A stretch of 64,000 nucleotides of DNA from contig FOBR01000017.1 of NCBI GenBank assembly GCA_900109895.1, forward strand, positions 62,001 through 126,000, given 5' to 3'. Source of the stretch: a bacterium A37T11 (GTDB lineage: Bacteria; Bacteroidota; Bacteroidia; Sphingobacteriales; Sphingobacteriaceae). The notes beneath the pieces are model-generated. The model searched no databases. It was not told where the DNA came from and saw only the letters and a list, made by a program, of their open reading frames with translations. The first letter of the stretch is position 1. Each line of letters starts with the position of its first letter. This document shows, piece by piece, positions 16,724-25,256 of this stretch. The translations under genes and the position numbers were made by a program.

Positions 16724-18613
16724 ATGAACGAAAAAGGTAATATATCCATTCATACCGAGAATATTTTTCCGGTTATAAAAAAATTTTTATACTCAGACAA
16801 TGAAATCTTTTTGCGTGAATTGGTATCCAATGCGGTTGATGCGTCTCAAAAGATTAAAAGGCTGGCATCCCTGGGCCAATATCATGGCGAAACTGGTGAT
16901 TTAACCATTGATATAGTCTTAAATGAGGAGGCCAAAACTATTACCATTTCCGATAAGGGAATTGGGATGACGGCCGATGAGATTAAAAAATACATCAATC
17001 AGATTGCCTTTTCCGGAGCAACCGAGTTTGTAGAGAAATTTAAAGAGGCTAAAGATGCTAATGAGATCATTGGGCGCTTTGGCCTTGGATTTTATTCGGC
17101 ATTTATGGTGGCTGATGTGGTTGAAATCCAGAGCCTCTCGTATCAGGATGGGTCCCAATCAGCGCGTTGGGTTTGTGATGGAAGTACAGAATTTGAGTTA
17201 ACAGATGGGAATCGCACGTATAGGGGTACCGATATTATCCTGCATATCAATAAAGATTCTGAAGAATTTTTGGACAAAGGGAAAATACAAGGCATTTTAG
17301 ATAAATATGCACGTTTCCTGCCAATTCCTATTCGTTTTGGTACAAAAACGACCAGTGAGCCTGATGGGGAAGATGAGGAAGGAAAGACAAAGTATAAAAG
17401 CGTGGAGGTTGATAACATTATCAACAATACACATCCTGCCTGGACCAAGTCACCCTCAGAACTGAAAGACGAGGATTATATTAATTTTTACCGTGAACTA
17501 TATCCCTATACATTTGACGAGCCACTTTTTTGGATTCACCTGAATGTGGATTATCCCTTTAACTTGACAGGAATACTGTATTTTCCGAAGGTTAAAAATG
17601 ATTTTGAAGTACAAAAAGATAAAATTAAACTTTATTCCCGTCAAGTTTTTATTACCGACGAAGTAAAAGATATTGTGCCTGAGTTTCTGATGCTCCTTCA
17701 TGGAGTGATCGATTCGCCGGATATACCGTTGAATGTCTCCCGAAGTTTTCTTCAGGCAGATAGCAATGTAAAGAAAATAAATACCTACATTACCAAAAAG
17801 GTTGCTGATAAATTAAATGAATTATTTAAAACTGAGCGGAAAGGTTTTGAAGAAAAATGGAACGATATAGCTGTATTTGTTAAATATGGCATGCTAACCG
17901 ATGAAAAATTCGCTGAAAAGGCATTAGACTTTTGCTTATTAAAAAATACGAATGGTGAATTGTTCACCCTGACGGAGTATGCTGCAAAAGTAAAGGATTT
18001 TCAGCAAGATAAAGACGGGAATTTGGTTTATTTATATGCTAGCGATTTGGCTGGGCAAGATTCTTATATAGCAAGTGCAAAGCAAAAAAACTATGATGTA
18101 TTAGTATTCGATTCGCCGATTGATAGCCATTTTGTTTCTTTGCTTGAACAGAAATCTGAGAAAACTCAGTTGAAGAGGGTAGATGCGGATATTATTGAAA
18201 ACCTCATTAAAAAAGAAGAGAAGGCTTCATTGGAATTAAGTACAGAAGAAACTGAACAGGTGAAAACCCTTTTCGAAAAGGCCATAAGCCGAGACCATAT
18301 GAAAGTGGAGGTAGATGCCTTGCCTACTGATGCGTTGCCCGTTACGGTTACGATGGATGAATTTATTCGCCGTATGAAAGATATGGCTAAAACTGGCGGA
18401 GGAATGGGTTTTTATGGAACTATGCCTGATAGCTATAAAGTTACTGTTAATGGTAATCATCCGTTAATAAAGCGTATTCTTAACGGAGAGAATCAGGAGG
18501 AGCAGCAACAGCTGGCAAAGCAAGCGTTTGATCTTGCGTTACTTTCCCGTGGTCTGCTGACTGGGGCTGAATTAACTGACTTTGTCAAGCGCAGTGTTAG
18601 TCTAATCGGCTAA
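16724..18613 (+). CDS. htpG: Molecular chaperone HtpG (Hsp90)
   Basis: A 629-residue Hsp90 homologue. The GHKL ATP-binding motifs are in place: ELVSNAVDASQK, DKGIGM, and GRFGLGFYSAF, followed by the middle-domain blocks RELYPYTFDEPLFWIHLN and PDIPLNVSRSFLQ. Cytosolic, ATP-dependent folding and remodelling of client proteins under stress. It is flanked by its own leader and a terminator hairpin, so it is probably monocistronic. Confidence 0.96.
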   Translation: MNEKGNISIHTENIFPVIKKFLYSDNEIFLRELVSNAVDASQKIKRLASLGQYHGETGDLTIDIVLNEEAKTITISDKGIGMTADEIKKYINQIAFSGATEFVEKFKEAKDANEIIGRFGLGFYSAFMVADVVEIQSLSYQDGSQSARWVCDGSTEFELTDGNRTYRGTDIILHINKDSEEFLDKGKIQGILDKYARFLPIPIRFGTKTTSEPDGEDEEGKTKYKSVEVDNIINNTHPAWTKSPSELKDEDYINFYRELYPYTFDEPLFWIHLNVDYPFNLTGILYFPKVKNDFEVQKDKIKLYSRQVFITDEVKDIVPEFLMLLHGVIDSPDIPLNVSRSFLQADSNVKKINTYITKKVADKLNELFKTERKGFEEKWNDIAVFVKYGMLTDEKFAEKALDFCLLKNTNGELFTLTEYAAKVKDFQQDKDGNLVYLYASDLAGQDSYIASAKQKNYDVLVFDSPIDSHFVSLLEQKSEKTQLKRVDADIIENLIKKEEKASLELSTEETEQVKTLFEKAISRDHMKVEVDALPTDALPVTVTMDEFIRRMKDMAKTGGGMGFYGTMPDSYKVTVNGNHPLIKRILNGENQEEQQQLAKQAFDLALLSRGLLTGAELTDFVKRSVSLIG

Positions 18614-18645
18614 ATACCGGTCTGCCGCAAATTATTTTGACATGT

Positions 18646-18688
18646 AACCTTATAGGTTTGGCATTAGCTGACCTGTAAGGTTTTTTTT
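18646..18688 (+). terminator. Terminator after htpG
   Basis: AACCTTATAGGT (18646-18657) pairs with ACCTGTAAGGTT (18671-18682) with a single G-T pair, and is followed by a run of T residues. Confidence 0.8.
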
Positions 18689-18701
18689 ATACCTTTATAG
18701 G

Positions 18702-19403
18702 GTGAAGGATTTTCTACTCTTTGTGGATACTGAAACCACAGGCCTGCCACAAAATTGGCAAGCTCCTTATGAGCGCACGGATCTGTGGCCCTCAGCGGTA
18801 CAAATCGCATGGGTAATTTGTAACAGGGATGGACGTGAATTAAAGAGGGAAAACTTTTATATCAGTGATAATGATATTCCGGTTAGCGATACGTCATTGG
18901 CTATCCATAAGCTCGACAGCGTATTTTTAACAAAAAATGGACTTCCACGTAAGGAAGTAATGGGTTTGTTGGCCCAGGATTTATGGACTTACGAACCGCT
19001 AATTATAGGACATTATATGCAATTTGATTATGCAGTAATTCGGGTTGACTTTGAGCGGGCACAGATTACCAACAACCTGCCCTCATTGCCACTATTTTGT
19101 ACCATGTTGGCGAGTCGGGTGCTAGTGAGAGGCGCTTATGAAAAATATATGCGGCTCGAAGAGCTTTATGCAACGCTTTTTCAAAAGAAAAGTCCAGATC
19201 TGCACGACGCCATGCAAGATGCGGTGGTGACAGCGAGATGCTTTTTTGAAATGTGGAATTCAGGTTTTATAACCGAGCAGTACGTGGACCAGCAACAGGT
19301 TATCGCACCATTCAAATCGCCACCAAAAGTTAATATTTACCTAATGGCGGGACTACTGATTCTACTTTTTTTACTATGTTATGTATTTTTCCAGAAAAAT
19401 TAA
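18702..19403 (+). CDS. 3'-5' exonuclease, DEDDh type, with C-terminal membrane helix
   Basis: A 233-residue protein starting with GTG. The exonuclease I motif FVDTETTGL carries Asp9 and Glu11, a central IIGHYMQFDYAVI block matches ExoII, and LHDAMQDAVVTARCFF matches ExoIII of the DnaQ/RNase T superfamily. Unusually, it ends in a hydrophobic helix (YLMAGLLILLFLLCYVFF), suggesting tail anchoring to the membrane. Its last 23 bases overlap the start of the CBS/nucleotidyltransferase gene in another frame, so the two are almost certainly co-translated. Nucleic-acid substrate unknown. Confidence 0.82.
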   Translation: MKDFLLFVDTETTGLPQNWQAPYERTDLWPSAVQIAWVICNRDGRELKRENFYISDNDIPVSDTSLAIHKLDSVFLTKNGLPRKEVMGLLAQDLWTYEPLIIGHYMQFDYAVIRVDFERAQITNNLPSLPLFCTMLASRVLVRGAYEKYMRLEELYATLFQKKSPDLHDAMQDAVVTARCFFEMWNSGFITEQYVDQQQVIAPFKSPPKVNIYLMAGLLILLFLLCYVFFQKN

Positions 19404-20811
19404 ATCGGTCGAGACGCGTGAAATTGTGCTTTGCGGTGCACACGATCCCATTTTCAAGGCGGCGCAAATGATGGCAGACAACCGGGTAAGTTGTTTGTTC
19501 ATAGGCAATGCGCGAGGTGAAATAGATGGATTTGTTACGGATATTACTTTGCGGGATAAGGTGGTGGCAAAAAGGAGAGATCCAGTGGGGCCGATATCAG
19601 ACGTGATGGATAATCATATCGTGAGCATTGATGAGGAGGCGTATGCATATGAGGCCATCCTGCTAATGTTTCAAACAAAAAGTCGGTATCTGCTGGTCAC
19701 TTCCAATGGCCGGTATGTGGGTTTTTTAAGCCGGAATAAATTACTCAGCGAACAGGCGGAGTCGCCGCTAGTGTTCATCCAGTCGGTTAAACAGGCACTG
19801 AGTTCTTCTGAACTTGCACGAAAATGGGGGCAGGTGCCTGAGGTGGTAAACAAGTTATTAGACCGTGGGGTGAATTCGTCGATCGTCAATCAGGTCATTA
19901 CAGCAATAGCCGACACAATCGCACAAAACGTGATCGAAGAAGTGCTGGCTGATAAGGGACAGCCGCCGGCCAAATTTGTGTTTATGGTTTTGGGTAGTGA
20001 AGGCAGAAAAGAACAGACTCTAAAAACAGACCAAGATAATGCCATCATCTATGAAGACAGGGCTAACGAGCATAGAGAAGAAGTGAGAAAATGGTTTCTG
20101 GGCTTTGCTGAAAATGTTTCTGACAGGCTGAATAGTATTGGCTTTGTGTATTGCACAGGTGGATTTATGGCTAAAAATCCAGTATATACACACTCACTGT
20201 CTCACTGGAAAAAAAATTACCAAAACTGGATGGATGAGGCACTGCCTGAAACTGTAATTAAATTTTCCACATTCTTTGATTGTCGGTTTTTATATGGCAG
20301 TCCCGAAATTATGCAACAACTACGCGAATTTCTGGATAAGCAGCTGCAACAGCCGCTGGAGAAATTTTTTGTTTATCTCGCTCAAAATGCGCTTCAATAC
20401 GAGCCGCCGCTTAATTATTTTAACCAAATAAAAACTTTTAGTGTGGGTGGCAGGCAGGTGTTTGATATCAAAAAGGTAATGACGCCGGTGGTAGACCTAG
20501 TGCGTGTTTATGCGCTCCGCAACAGAATATTTGAATTAAATACAGGTGACCGTATAGAAGCGCTTAAAGATATGGGGGTATTTAACGAAGGCGAATGCAA
20601 GGAATTGCTTGAATCGTATTATTACTTAATGGAAATGCGCCTCCGCACACAAGCAAACAGGCTTATCCGTGATAAAATGGAAGCTGAAAATTACATTGAA
20701 TTAAAAAATATGACCAAGATGGAAAAAGCTGCTATGAAGGAGGTTTTTAAATCCATTGAAAATTTTCAGGCGGGAATCCGTATCAAATTTACAAATAATC
20801 TTCTCGGATAA
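19381..20811 (+). CDS. CBS-pair plus DUF294 nucleotidyltransferase-like protein
   Basis: A 476-residue protein. Residues 1-125 form two CBS repeats, a regulatory nucleotide-binding pair. Residues 170-310 are a DUF294 nucleotidyltransferase domain with the GSEGRKEQTLKTDQDNAIIYED signature, in which the aspartates of the TDQDNA stretch are the likely catalytic pair, and the rest is the DUF294 C-terminal helical domain. Many relatives carry an additional N-terminal cyclic-nucleotide-binding domain; here translation begins directly at the CBS part, and the exonuclease gene overlapping upstream takes that position. A signalling or protein-modifying nucleotidyl transfer role, as in GlnD, is inferred only. 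Confidence 0.82.
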   Translation: MYFSRKIKSVETREIVLCGAHDPIFKAAQMMADNRVSCLFIGNARGEIDGFVTDITLRDKVVAKRRDPVGPISDVMDNHIVSIDEEAYAYEAILLMFQTKSRYLLVTSNGRYVGFLSRNKLLSEQAESPLVFIQSVKQALSSSELARKWGQVPEVVNKLLDRGVNSSIVNQVITAIADTIAQNVIEEVLADKGQPPAKFVFMVLGSEGRKEQTLKTDQDNAIIYEDRANEHREEVRKWFLGFAENVSDRLNSIGFVYCTGGFMAKNPVYTHSLSHWKKNYQNWMDEALPETVIKFSTFFDCRFLYGSPEIMQQLREFLDKQLQQPLEKFFVYLAQNALQYEPPLNYFNQIKTFSVGGRQVFDIKKVMTPVVDLVRVYALRNRIFELNTGDRIEALKDMGVFNEGECKELLESYYYLMEMRLRTQANRLIRDKMEAENYIELKNMTKMEKAAMKEVFKSIENFQAGIRIKFTNNLLG

Positions 20812-20836
20812 TATTAAACACCGATATTGATCCATA

Positions 20837-20872
20837 AAATAGCGGGTTATAACTTATTATAACCCGCTATTT
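20837..20872. terminator. Bidirectional terminator between convergent genes
   Basis: A perfect 16-bp stem (20837-20852 with 20857-20872) around a 4-base loop; arms begin AAA and end TTT, so it can stop transcription from both the CBS/DUF294 gene and the sigma factor gene. Confidence 0.85.
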
Positions 20873-20886
20873 AAGAATGAATAATA

Positions 20887-21747
20887 TTACCCTAAGTAAG
20901 ATTTTAATATTTTACTACGGGATGTGTGGCGCAATCGCTGAAGCGCTTTATCTTTTATTTGTCGTACACGTTCACGTGTGAGATTGAATTTCTCCCCAAT
21001 TTCTTCCAGTGATAAAGGATGATTGGATCCTAAGCCAAAGAATAAAACGATAATTTCACGCTCGCGTTCAGTAAGGGTAGCCAATGATCGTTTGATCTCT
21101 TCAGATAGCGACTCATCAATTAGGCCACTATCGGTATTCGGATCGTGGTTTTCCAATACATCCAGTAAAGTGTTTTCTTCTCCCTGAACAAAAGGAGCAT
21201 CCATAGAAACGTGCCGGCCTGAGTTACTTAAGGTGTCTGAAATCTTGTCAACAGTAGTTTCCAAAATTTCTGCCAATTCTTCAGGTGAGGGTTCGCGTTC
21301 ATACTCTTGCTCCAATTTGGAGAAAGCTTTACTGATTTTGCTTAAGGACCCTACCTGATTGAGCGGTAGACGAACAATACGTGATTGTTCCGCAATGGCC
21401 TGAAGAATGGATTGGCGAATCCACCAAACGGCATAAGATATAAATTTAAAACCTTTTGTTTCGTCAAATCGTTTAGCGGCTTTAATTAAGCCTAAATTTC
21501 CTTCGTTAATCAAATCACCCAAAGTGAGTCCTTGGTTTTGGTATTGTTTTGCCACAGAAACTACGAAACGCAAGTTGGTTTTTGTTAAGCGTTCTAAGGC
21601 TGCCTGGTCTCCTTCTCTGATCTTCTGCGCTAAGATAACTTCTTCCTCGGCTGTTATAAGGTCTACCTTACCAATCTCATGTAAATACTTGTCCAATGAC
21701 TGCGATTCACGATTGGTGATTGATTGTGTGATTTTGAGCTGTCTCAT
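20887..21747 (-). CDS. rpoD: Primary sigma factor, sigma-70 family RpoD/SigA
   Basis: A 286-residue sigma factor with a short N-terminus (no region 1.1 extension), typical of the Bacteroidota housekeeping sigma. Region 1.2 is at [20 protein letters not shown], region 2 contains [17 protein letters not shown] and [17 protein letters not shown], and region 4 contains the helix-turn-helix [20 protein letters not shown]. It would direct core RNA polymerase to the TTG-N19-TAnnTTTG promoters seen elsewhere in the window. A TAACTTTG element at 21782-21789 on the same strand is its likely own promoter. Confidence 0.95.
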   Translation of the reverse strand: MRQLKITQSITNRESQSLDKYLHEIGKVDLITAEEEVILAQKIREGDQAALERLTKTNLRFVVSVAKQYQNQGLTLGDLINEGNLGLIKAAKRFDETKGFKFISYAVWWIRQSILQAIAEQSRIVRLPLNQVGSLSKISKAFSKLEQEYEREPSPEELAEILETTVDKISDTLSNSGRHVSMDAPFVQGEENTLLDVLENHDPNTDSGLIDESLSEEIKRSLATLTEREREIIVLFFGLGSNHPLSLEEIGEKFNLTRERVRQIKDKALQRLRHTSRSKILKSYLG

Positions 21748-21781
21748 TAATTATATGTGCCTTTCTTAAAATAAAAGTGTG

Positions 21782-21789
21782 CAAAGTTA
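21782..21789 (-). promoter_or_regulatory. Probable -7 element of the sigma factor gene
   Basis: Reads TAACTTTG on the minus strand, matching TAnnTTTG, 34 bp before the start codon. No TTG is found at exactly 19 bp upstream, so only half the consensus is present. Confidence 0.45.
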
Positions 21790-21948
21790 CGATATCTCTT
21801 TTCTTCTAACGACAAAATCTTGAGAAAAGTTTATGCTACTAAGCTGTTTATCAAAACTTTTTATTAATAAACTTTTAGCAAAAATTGTTCCAAATATCAT
21901 TGTGTCAGGCCTTTTTGATAAATATTATGACAATGGCCTTACATCATT

Positions 21949-22791
21949 TTAAAGGATATCCGATAATTTAAAAACCTCTCCAAGTCTGATGCCTTTTTCT
22001 GTTTGAATTAAAGTGCAACACTCATTTATAGGGTCATGTTCTAAAAAGAGAATATAATTATGGTCTAGGGCTTCTTTCCAAAACATTTGTCTCTCAGACA
22101 TTGTAATGAGTGGACGTATATCATAACTCATCACATATGGAATTGGAATATGTCCAACCGAAGGAAGCAAATCGGCCATATAAAGGATGGTTTTTTCTTT
22201 GTAACAAATTTGTGGTAGCATCATGGCTTCTGTGTGTCCATAGACATATCTAATGGTAATATTTTTGTTAAGAGCACACCTTATATTTGTATCAATGTAA
22301 GATAACTGGCCATTTTGCTTAATTGGAAGAATATTTTCAGATAGAAAGGAGGCCTTTTCTCTAGGATTTGGTTCAATAGCCCATTTCCAATGCGCTTCAT
22401 TACTCCAATAAGTTGCATTTTTAAAGGAAGGGATTAATTGATCACCATCGCGAATAATAGCACCACCTACATGATCAAAATGCAAATGTGTTAATATAAC
22501 ATCCGTAATATCGTCTTTTTGAAATCCATGTTTAGCCAATGAATGTTCAAGCGTGGCATCGCCAAACCGATGGTAGTGGCCAAAAAATTTTTCATCCTGT
22601 TTATTACCAAGTCCGGTATCCACTAATATAAGTTGTTTGCCATCTTCAATAAGTAATAACCGCGTGGCCCAGGTACATAAGTTATTTTCATCAGCGGGGT
22701 TGCTGCGTTGCCAAATAGACTTTGGAACCACACCAAACATTGCGCCGCCATCCAATTTAAAAAAACCAGTGTCAATACTGTATAGCTTCAT
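21949..22791 (-). CDS. MBL-fold metallo-hydrolase
   Basis: A 280-residue metallo-beta-lactamase-fold enzyme; I take the ATG at 22791 (MKLYSIDTGFF) over one five codons upstream because the family starts there. The zinc motif THLHFDHVGG is intact, and later ligands are visible in VYGHTEAM, LYMADLLPS and FLEHDP. There is no signal peptide. The closest general type is the quorum-quenching lactonase/YtnP-like hydrolase group, but the substrate cannot be assigned. It stands alone, with the decayed pckA remnant upstream on the other strand. Confidence 0.85.
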   Translation of the reverse strand: MKLYSIDTGFFKLDGGAMFGVVPKSIWQRSNPADENNLCTWATRLLLIEDGKQLILVDTGLGNKQDEKFFGHYHRFGDATLEHSLAKHGFQKDDITDVILTHLHFDHVGGAIIRDGDQLIPSFKNATYWSNEAHWKWAIEPNPREKASFLSENILPIKQNGQLSYIDTNIRCALNKNITIRYVYGHTEAMMLPQICYKEKTILYMADLLPSVGHIPIPYVMSYDIRPLITMSERQMFWKEALDHNYILFLEHDPINECCTLIQTEKGIRLGEVFKLSDIL

Positions 22792-22843
22792 AATGCAAAT
22801 GTACAATTCTTTGCCAAGAGGCTGAATTTATAGTCTAATTCAG

Positions 22844-23165
22844 AGTGGATCCTCTTGGAGCTGTTTTACAGCTAAGGTAGCTGGAATGGAAAGGGGCATA
22901 ACCGAACCTAAAGCTGTCGCGTATGCCATTGGGTTTACCCAGAGCTATTATTTGTGCATCCCTAAATGGCGAGCTAAAGGATGTTCATTTTAAAACGTAG
23001 CCGGTATTTAGATTGCACTATGGAACAATGGATGCCTACTACGCACAAGCTTATAAATTGGCAAATTTGTTTGAAAAAAATTTTCAAAAACATGCAAACA
23101 ACGTTCGTGAAGATGTACTGGAAGCTGCGCCAAAGACAATTAATTTCATATCAGCCGTAAGTTAA
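22844..23165 (+). pseudogene. pckA: Decayed fragment of ATP-dependent PEP carboxykinase
   Basis: No complete gene is present, but two stretches of the C-terminal part of phosphoenolpyruvate carboxykinase are readable in different frames. The first, from about 22868, gives TAKVAGMERGITEPKA, close to the TxKVAGTExGITEP motif of ATP-dependent PckA. The second, 23028-23165, gives MDAYYAQAYKLANLFEKNF and runs to EDVLEAAPK and a stop, like the PckA C-terminus. Stops and a frame change separate them, and the region between motifs is too short. This is a remnant of a lost or duplicated gluconeogenic gene; I cannot tell whether an intact copy exists elsewhere. Confidence 0.72.
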
Positions 23166-23231
23166 ATTACAGATTTTAAGCTGTGCCATAGGTGCTTTTC
23201 GCGCCAATGGCACAGCCTTATAATATAAGCT

Positions 23232-24620
23232 TTAAAGATGGATGACTTCACCGTAAGCATCGGCTGCTGCTTCCATAATAGCTTCACTCATTGTAGGGTG
23301 TGGATGGATGGACTTGATGATTTCATGTCCTGTCGTTTCCAGCTTACGTGCGACAACCACTTCAGCGATTAATTCTGTCACATTTGCCCCAATCATATGG
23401 GCTCCCAAAAACTCGCCGTACTTCGCATCAAAAATGACCTTCACAAACCCTTCTTTATTTCCTGCTGCACTGGCCTTTCCTGAAGCTGAGAATGGAAATT
23501 TCCCAACTTTAATTTCATAACCTGCATCCTTCGCAGCTTTTTCAGTATAGCCGACAGATGATATCTCAGGTGAACAATAGGTACAGCCAGGAACATTGTT
23601 ATAATTAATGGGATCTACATGCAGTCCTTTTATTTTTTCTACGCAGGTTATCCCTTCGGCCGAAGCTACGTGTGCTAAGGCTTGTCCTTTTACAATATCA
23701 CCAATGGCATAAATTCCTTCTACATTTGTTTTGTAAAAGTCATCAACTAGTACGCGGCCTTTATCCGTTTTAACCCCCACATCTTCCAGGCCTAGATTTT
23801 CAATATTCGGCGTTATTCCTACAGCAGATAAAACGATTTCGGCCTCAAGAATTTCGATTCCTGTAGCAGTTTTGACAGATACCTTACTAATTTTACCAGA
23901 AGTATCCACACTAGTTACTTCAGCCTTAGTCAATATTTGGATACCTGCTTTTTTTAAGCTTTTCTCCAATTGTTTGGAAATTTCTTCGTCTTCAACTGGT
24001 ACAATGCGATCCATGAACTCCACTATAGTGACCTTTGTGCCAATCGAGTTATAAAAATAAGCGAACTCAACTCCTATGGCACCCGATCCAACGACGACAA
24101 GCGATGCAGGCTGCTTTTCCAACACCATTGCCTGCCGATACCCGATAATCTTTTTACCATCCTGTTTCAGGTTTGGTAATTCTCTCGAGCGAGCTCCTGT
24201 GGCAACGATGGTATGCTTTGCAGTATATTCTTTAGTGGTTCCGTCATTTAGCTTGACAGCAATTTTTCCTCCTTTTTTTAGGCTTGCAGTTCCCATCACT
24301 ACGTCGATCTTATTTTTTTTCATCAAAAACTGTACACCCTTACTCATGCCCTCTGCTACCGATCGGCTTCGTTTTACGATGGCATTAAAATCGGGCTCAC
24401 CGCCCTGTACGGTTATACCGTAATCAGCCGCATGCTGCAAATATTCAAAAACCTGTGCGCTTTTTAAAAGTGCTTTTGTGGGAATACAACCCCAATTTAA
24501 ACAAATACCACCAAGCGATTCGCGTTCAATGACAGCTGTTTTAAAACCGAGCTGGGCAGCCCTTATAGCTGCAACATAGCCGCCTGGGCCACTTCCAATA
24601 ACAATGATGTCGTAGTTCAT
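23232..24620 (-). CDS. lpdA: Dihydrolipoyl dehydrogenase
   Basis: A 462-residue FAD disulphide oxidoreductase, the E3 component of pyruvate and 2-oxoglutarate dehydrogenase complexes. The FAD motif GSGPGGYVAAI, the redox disulphide GGICLNWGC (Cys40 and Cys45), the NAD motif VVGSGAIGVEFAYF, the second FAD block GIYAIGDIV and the catalytic HPHPTMSEA at the C-terminus are all intact. No E1 or E2 genes adjoin it. A promoter-like TTG-N20-TAAGTTTG lies upstream on the same strand. Confidence 0.96.
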   Translation of the reverse strand: MNYDIIVIGSGPGGYVAAIRAAQLGFKTAVIERESLGGICLNWGCIPTKALLKSAQVFEYLQHAADYGITVQGGEPDFNAIVKRSRSVAEGMSKGVQFLMKKNKIDVVMGTASLKKGGKIAVKLNDGTTKEYTAKHTIVATGARSRELPNLKQDGKKIIGYRQAMVLEKQPASLVVVGSGAIGVEFAYFYNSIGTKVTIVEFMDRIVPVEDEEISKQLEKSLKKAGIQILTKAEVTSVDTSGKISKVSVKTATGIEILEAEIVLSAVGITPNIENLGLEDVGVKTDKGRVLVDDFYKTNVEGIYAIGDIVKGQALAHVASAEGITCVEKIKGLHVDPINYNNVPGCTYCSPEISSVGYTEKAAKDAGYEIKVGKFPFSASGKASAAGNKEGFVKVIFDAKYGEFLGAHMIGANVTELIAEVVVARKLETTGHEIIKSIHPHPTMSEAIMEAAADAYGEVIHL

Positions 24621-24669
24621 TATGTTGAATTAATCTTTCGAAAAGCAGTACCTCTTTTAACTGCGGGTA

Positions 24670-24700
24670 CAAACTTAGGTAAAATCGACCTGAAAAGCAA
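24670..24700 (-). promoter_or_regulatory. Probable promoter of lpdA
   Basis: On the minus strand TTG (24700-24698) is followed after 20 bp by TAAGTTTG (24677-24670), one base longer than the usual Bacteroidota spacing, 50 bp before the lpdA start. Confidence 0.5.
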
Positions 24701-24796
24701 TTTCGATACAATATACCGCACCTGTATTAAGACATATGATTAGAATGAAATACATAAAAAAATAAATCATCCTCTACAACATTATCATAAAATCCA

Positions 24797-24804
24797 TATC
24801 TTTG
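24797..24804 (+). promoter_or_regulatory. Probable -7 element of rpmE2
   Basis: TATCTTTG matches TAnnTTTG; the rpmE2 ATG lies 108 bp downstream, leaving a leader of about 100 nt. No TTG is present at the expected distance. Confidence 0.4.
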
Positions 24805-24912
24805 CAGCCTTGAATTGAAAATTGTTTCTAACTTATATTTATATGACCAAATATGCTTCTTGCTAAAATCGAACGCACGAGCATTTATTTGACAAAAACA
24901 AAGATTAATAGC

Positions 24913-25161
24913 ATGAAAAAAGATCTGCATCCATCCAATTACAGATTAGTGGTTTTTAAAGATATGTCCAATGACTATGCATTTATTACCAAATCTTGTA
25001 TAGACACCAAAGAAAGTACCACCTGGGAAGACGGGAATGAGTATCCTTTGGTAAAGCTTGAAATTTCGCATACGTCTCACCCTTTTTATACGGGCAAAAT
25101 GAAGCTGGTAGATACGGCAGGTCGTATTGATAAGTTCCGTAGCAGGTATAATAAAAAATAA
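24913..25161 (+). CDS. rpmE2: 50S ribosomal protein L31 type B
   Basis: An 82-residue ribosomal protein. The start is the ATG at 24913 ([18 protein letters not shown]), as in all L31 type B proteins; an in-frame ATG 20 codons upstream would add a non-homologous tail. The type B form lacks the zinc-binding CXXC cysteines of type A. The C-terminal [20 protein letters not shown] block is typical. Its long leader could hold an autoregulatory structure, which I could not define. Confidence 0.95.
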   Translation: MKKDLHPSNYRLVVFKDMSNDYAFITKSCIDTKESTTWEDGNEYPLVKLEISHTSHPFYTGKMKLVDTAGRIDKFRSRYNKK

Positions 25162-25183
25162 GCCAACAAATCATGGTTTTTGG

Positions 25184-25212
25184 GTCCCGGTATTTGCATC
25201 GGGACTTTTTTT
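25184..25212 (+). terminator. Terminator after rpmE2
   Basis: GTCCCG and CGGGAC (25184-25189 with 25200-25205) form a 6-bp stem around a 10-base loop, followed by a run of T residues. Confidence 0.82.
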
Positions 25213-25256
25213 ATTTTAATGCGGTTTTCTGAAAATACAAAAATTAGTTGGATTAT

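Noticed and set aside
24853-24912. Upstream in-frame ATG giving a longer L31
   Set aside because: The 20 extra residues have no counterpart in L31 type B, whose N-terminus MKKDLHP is exactly at 24913.
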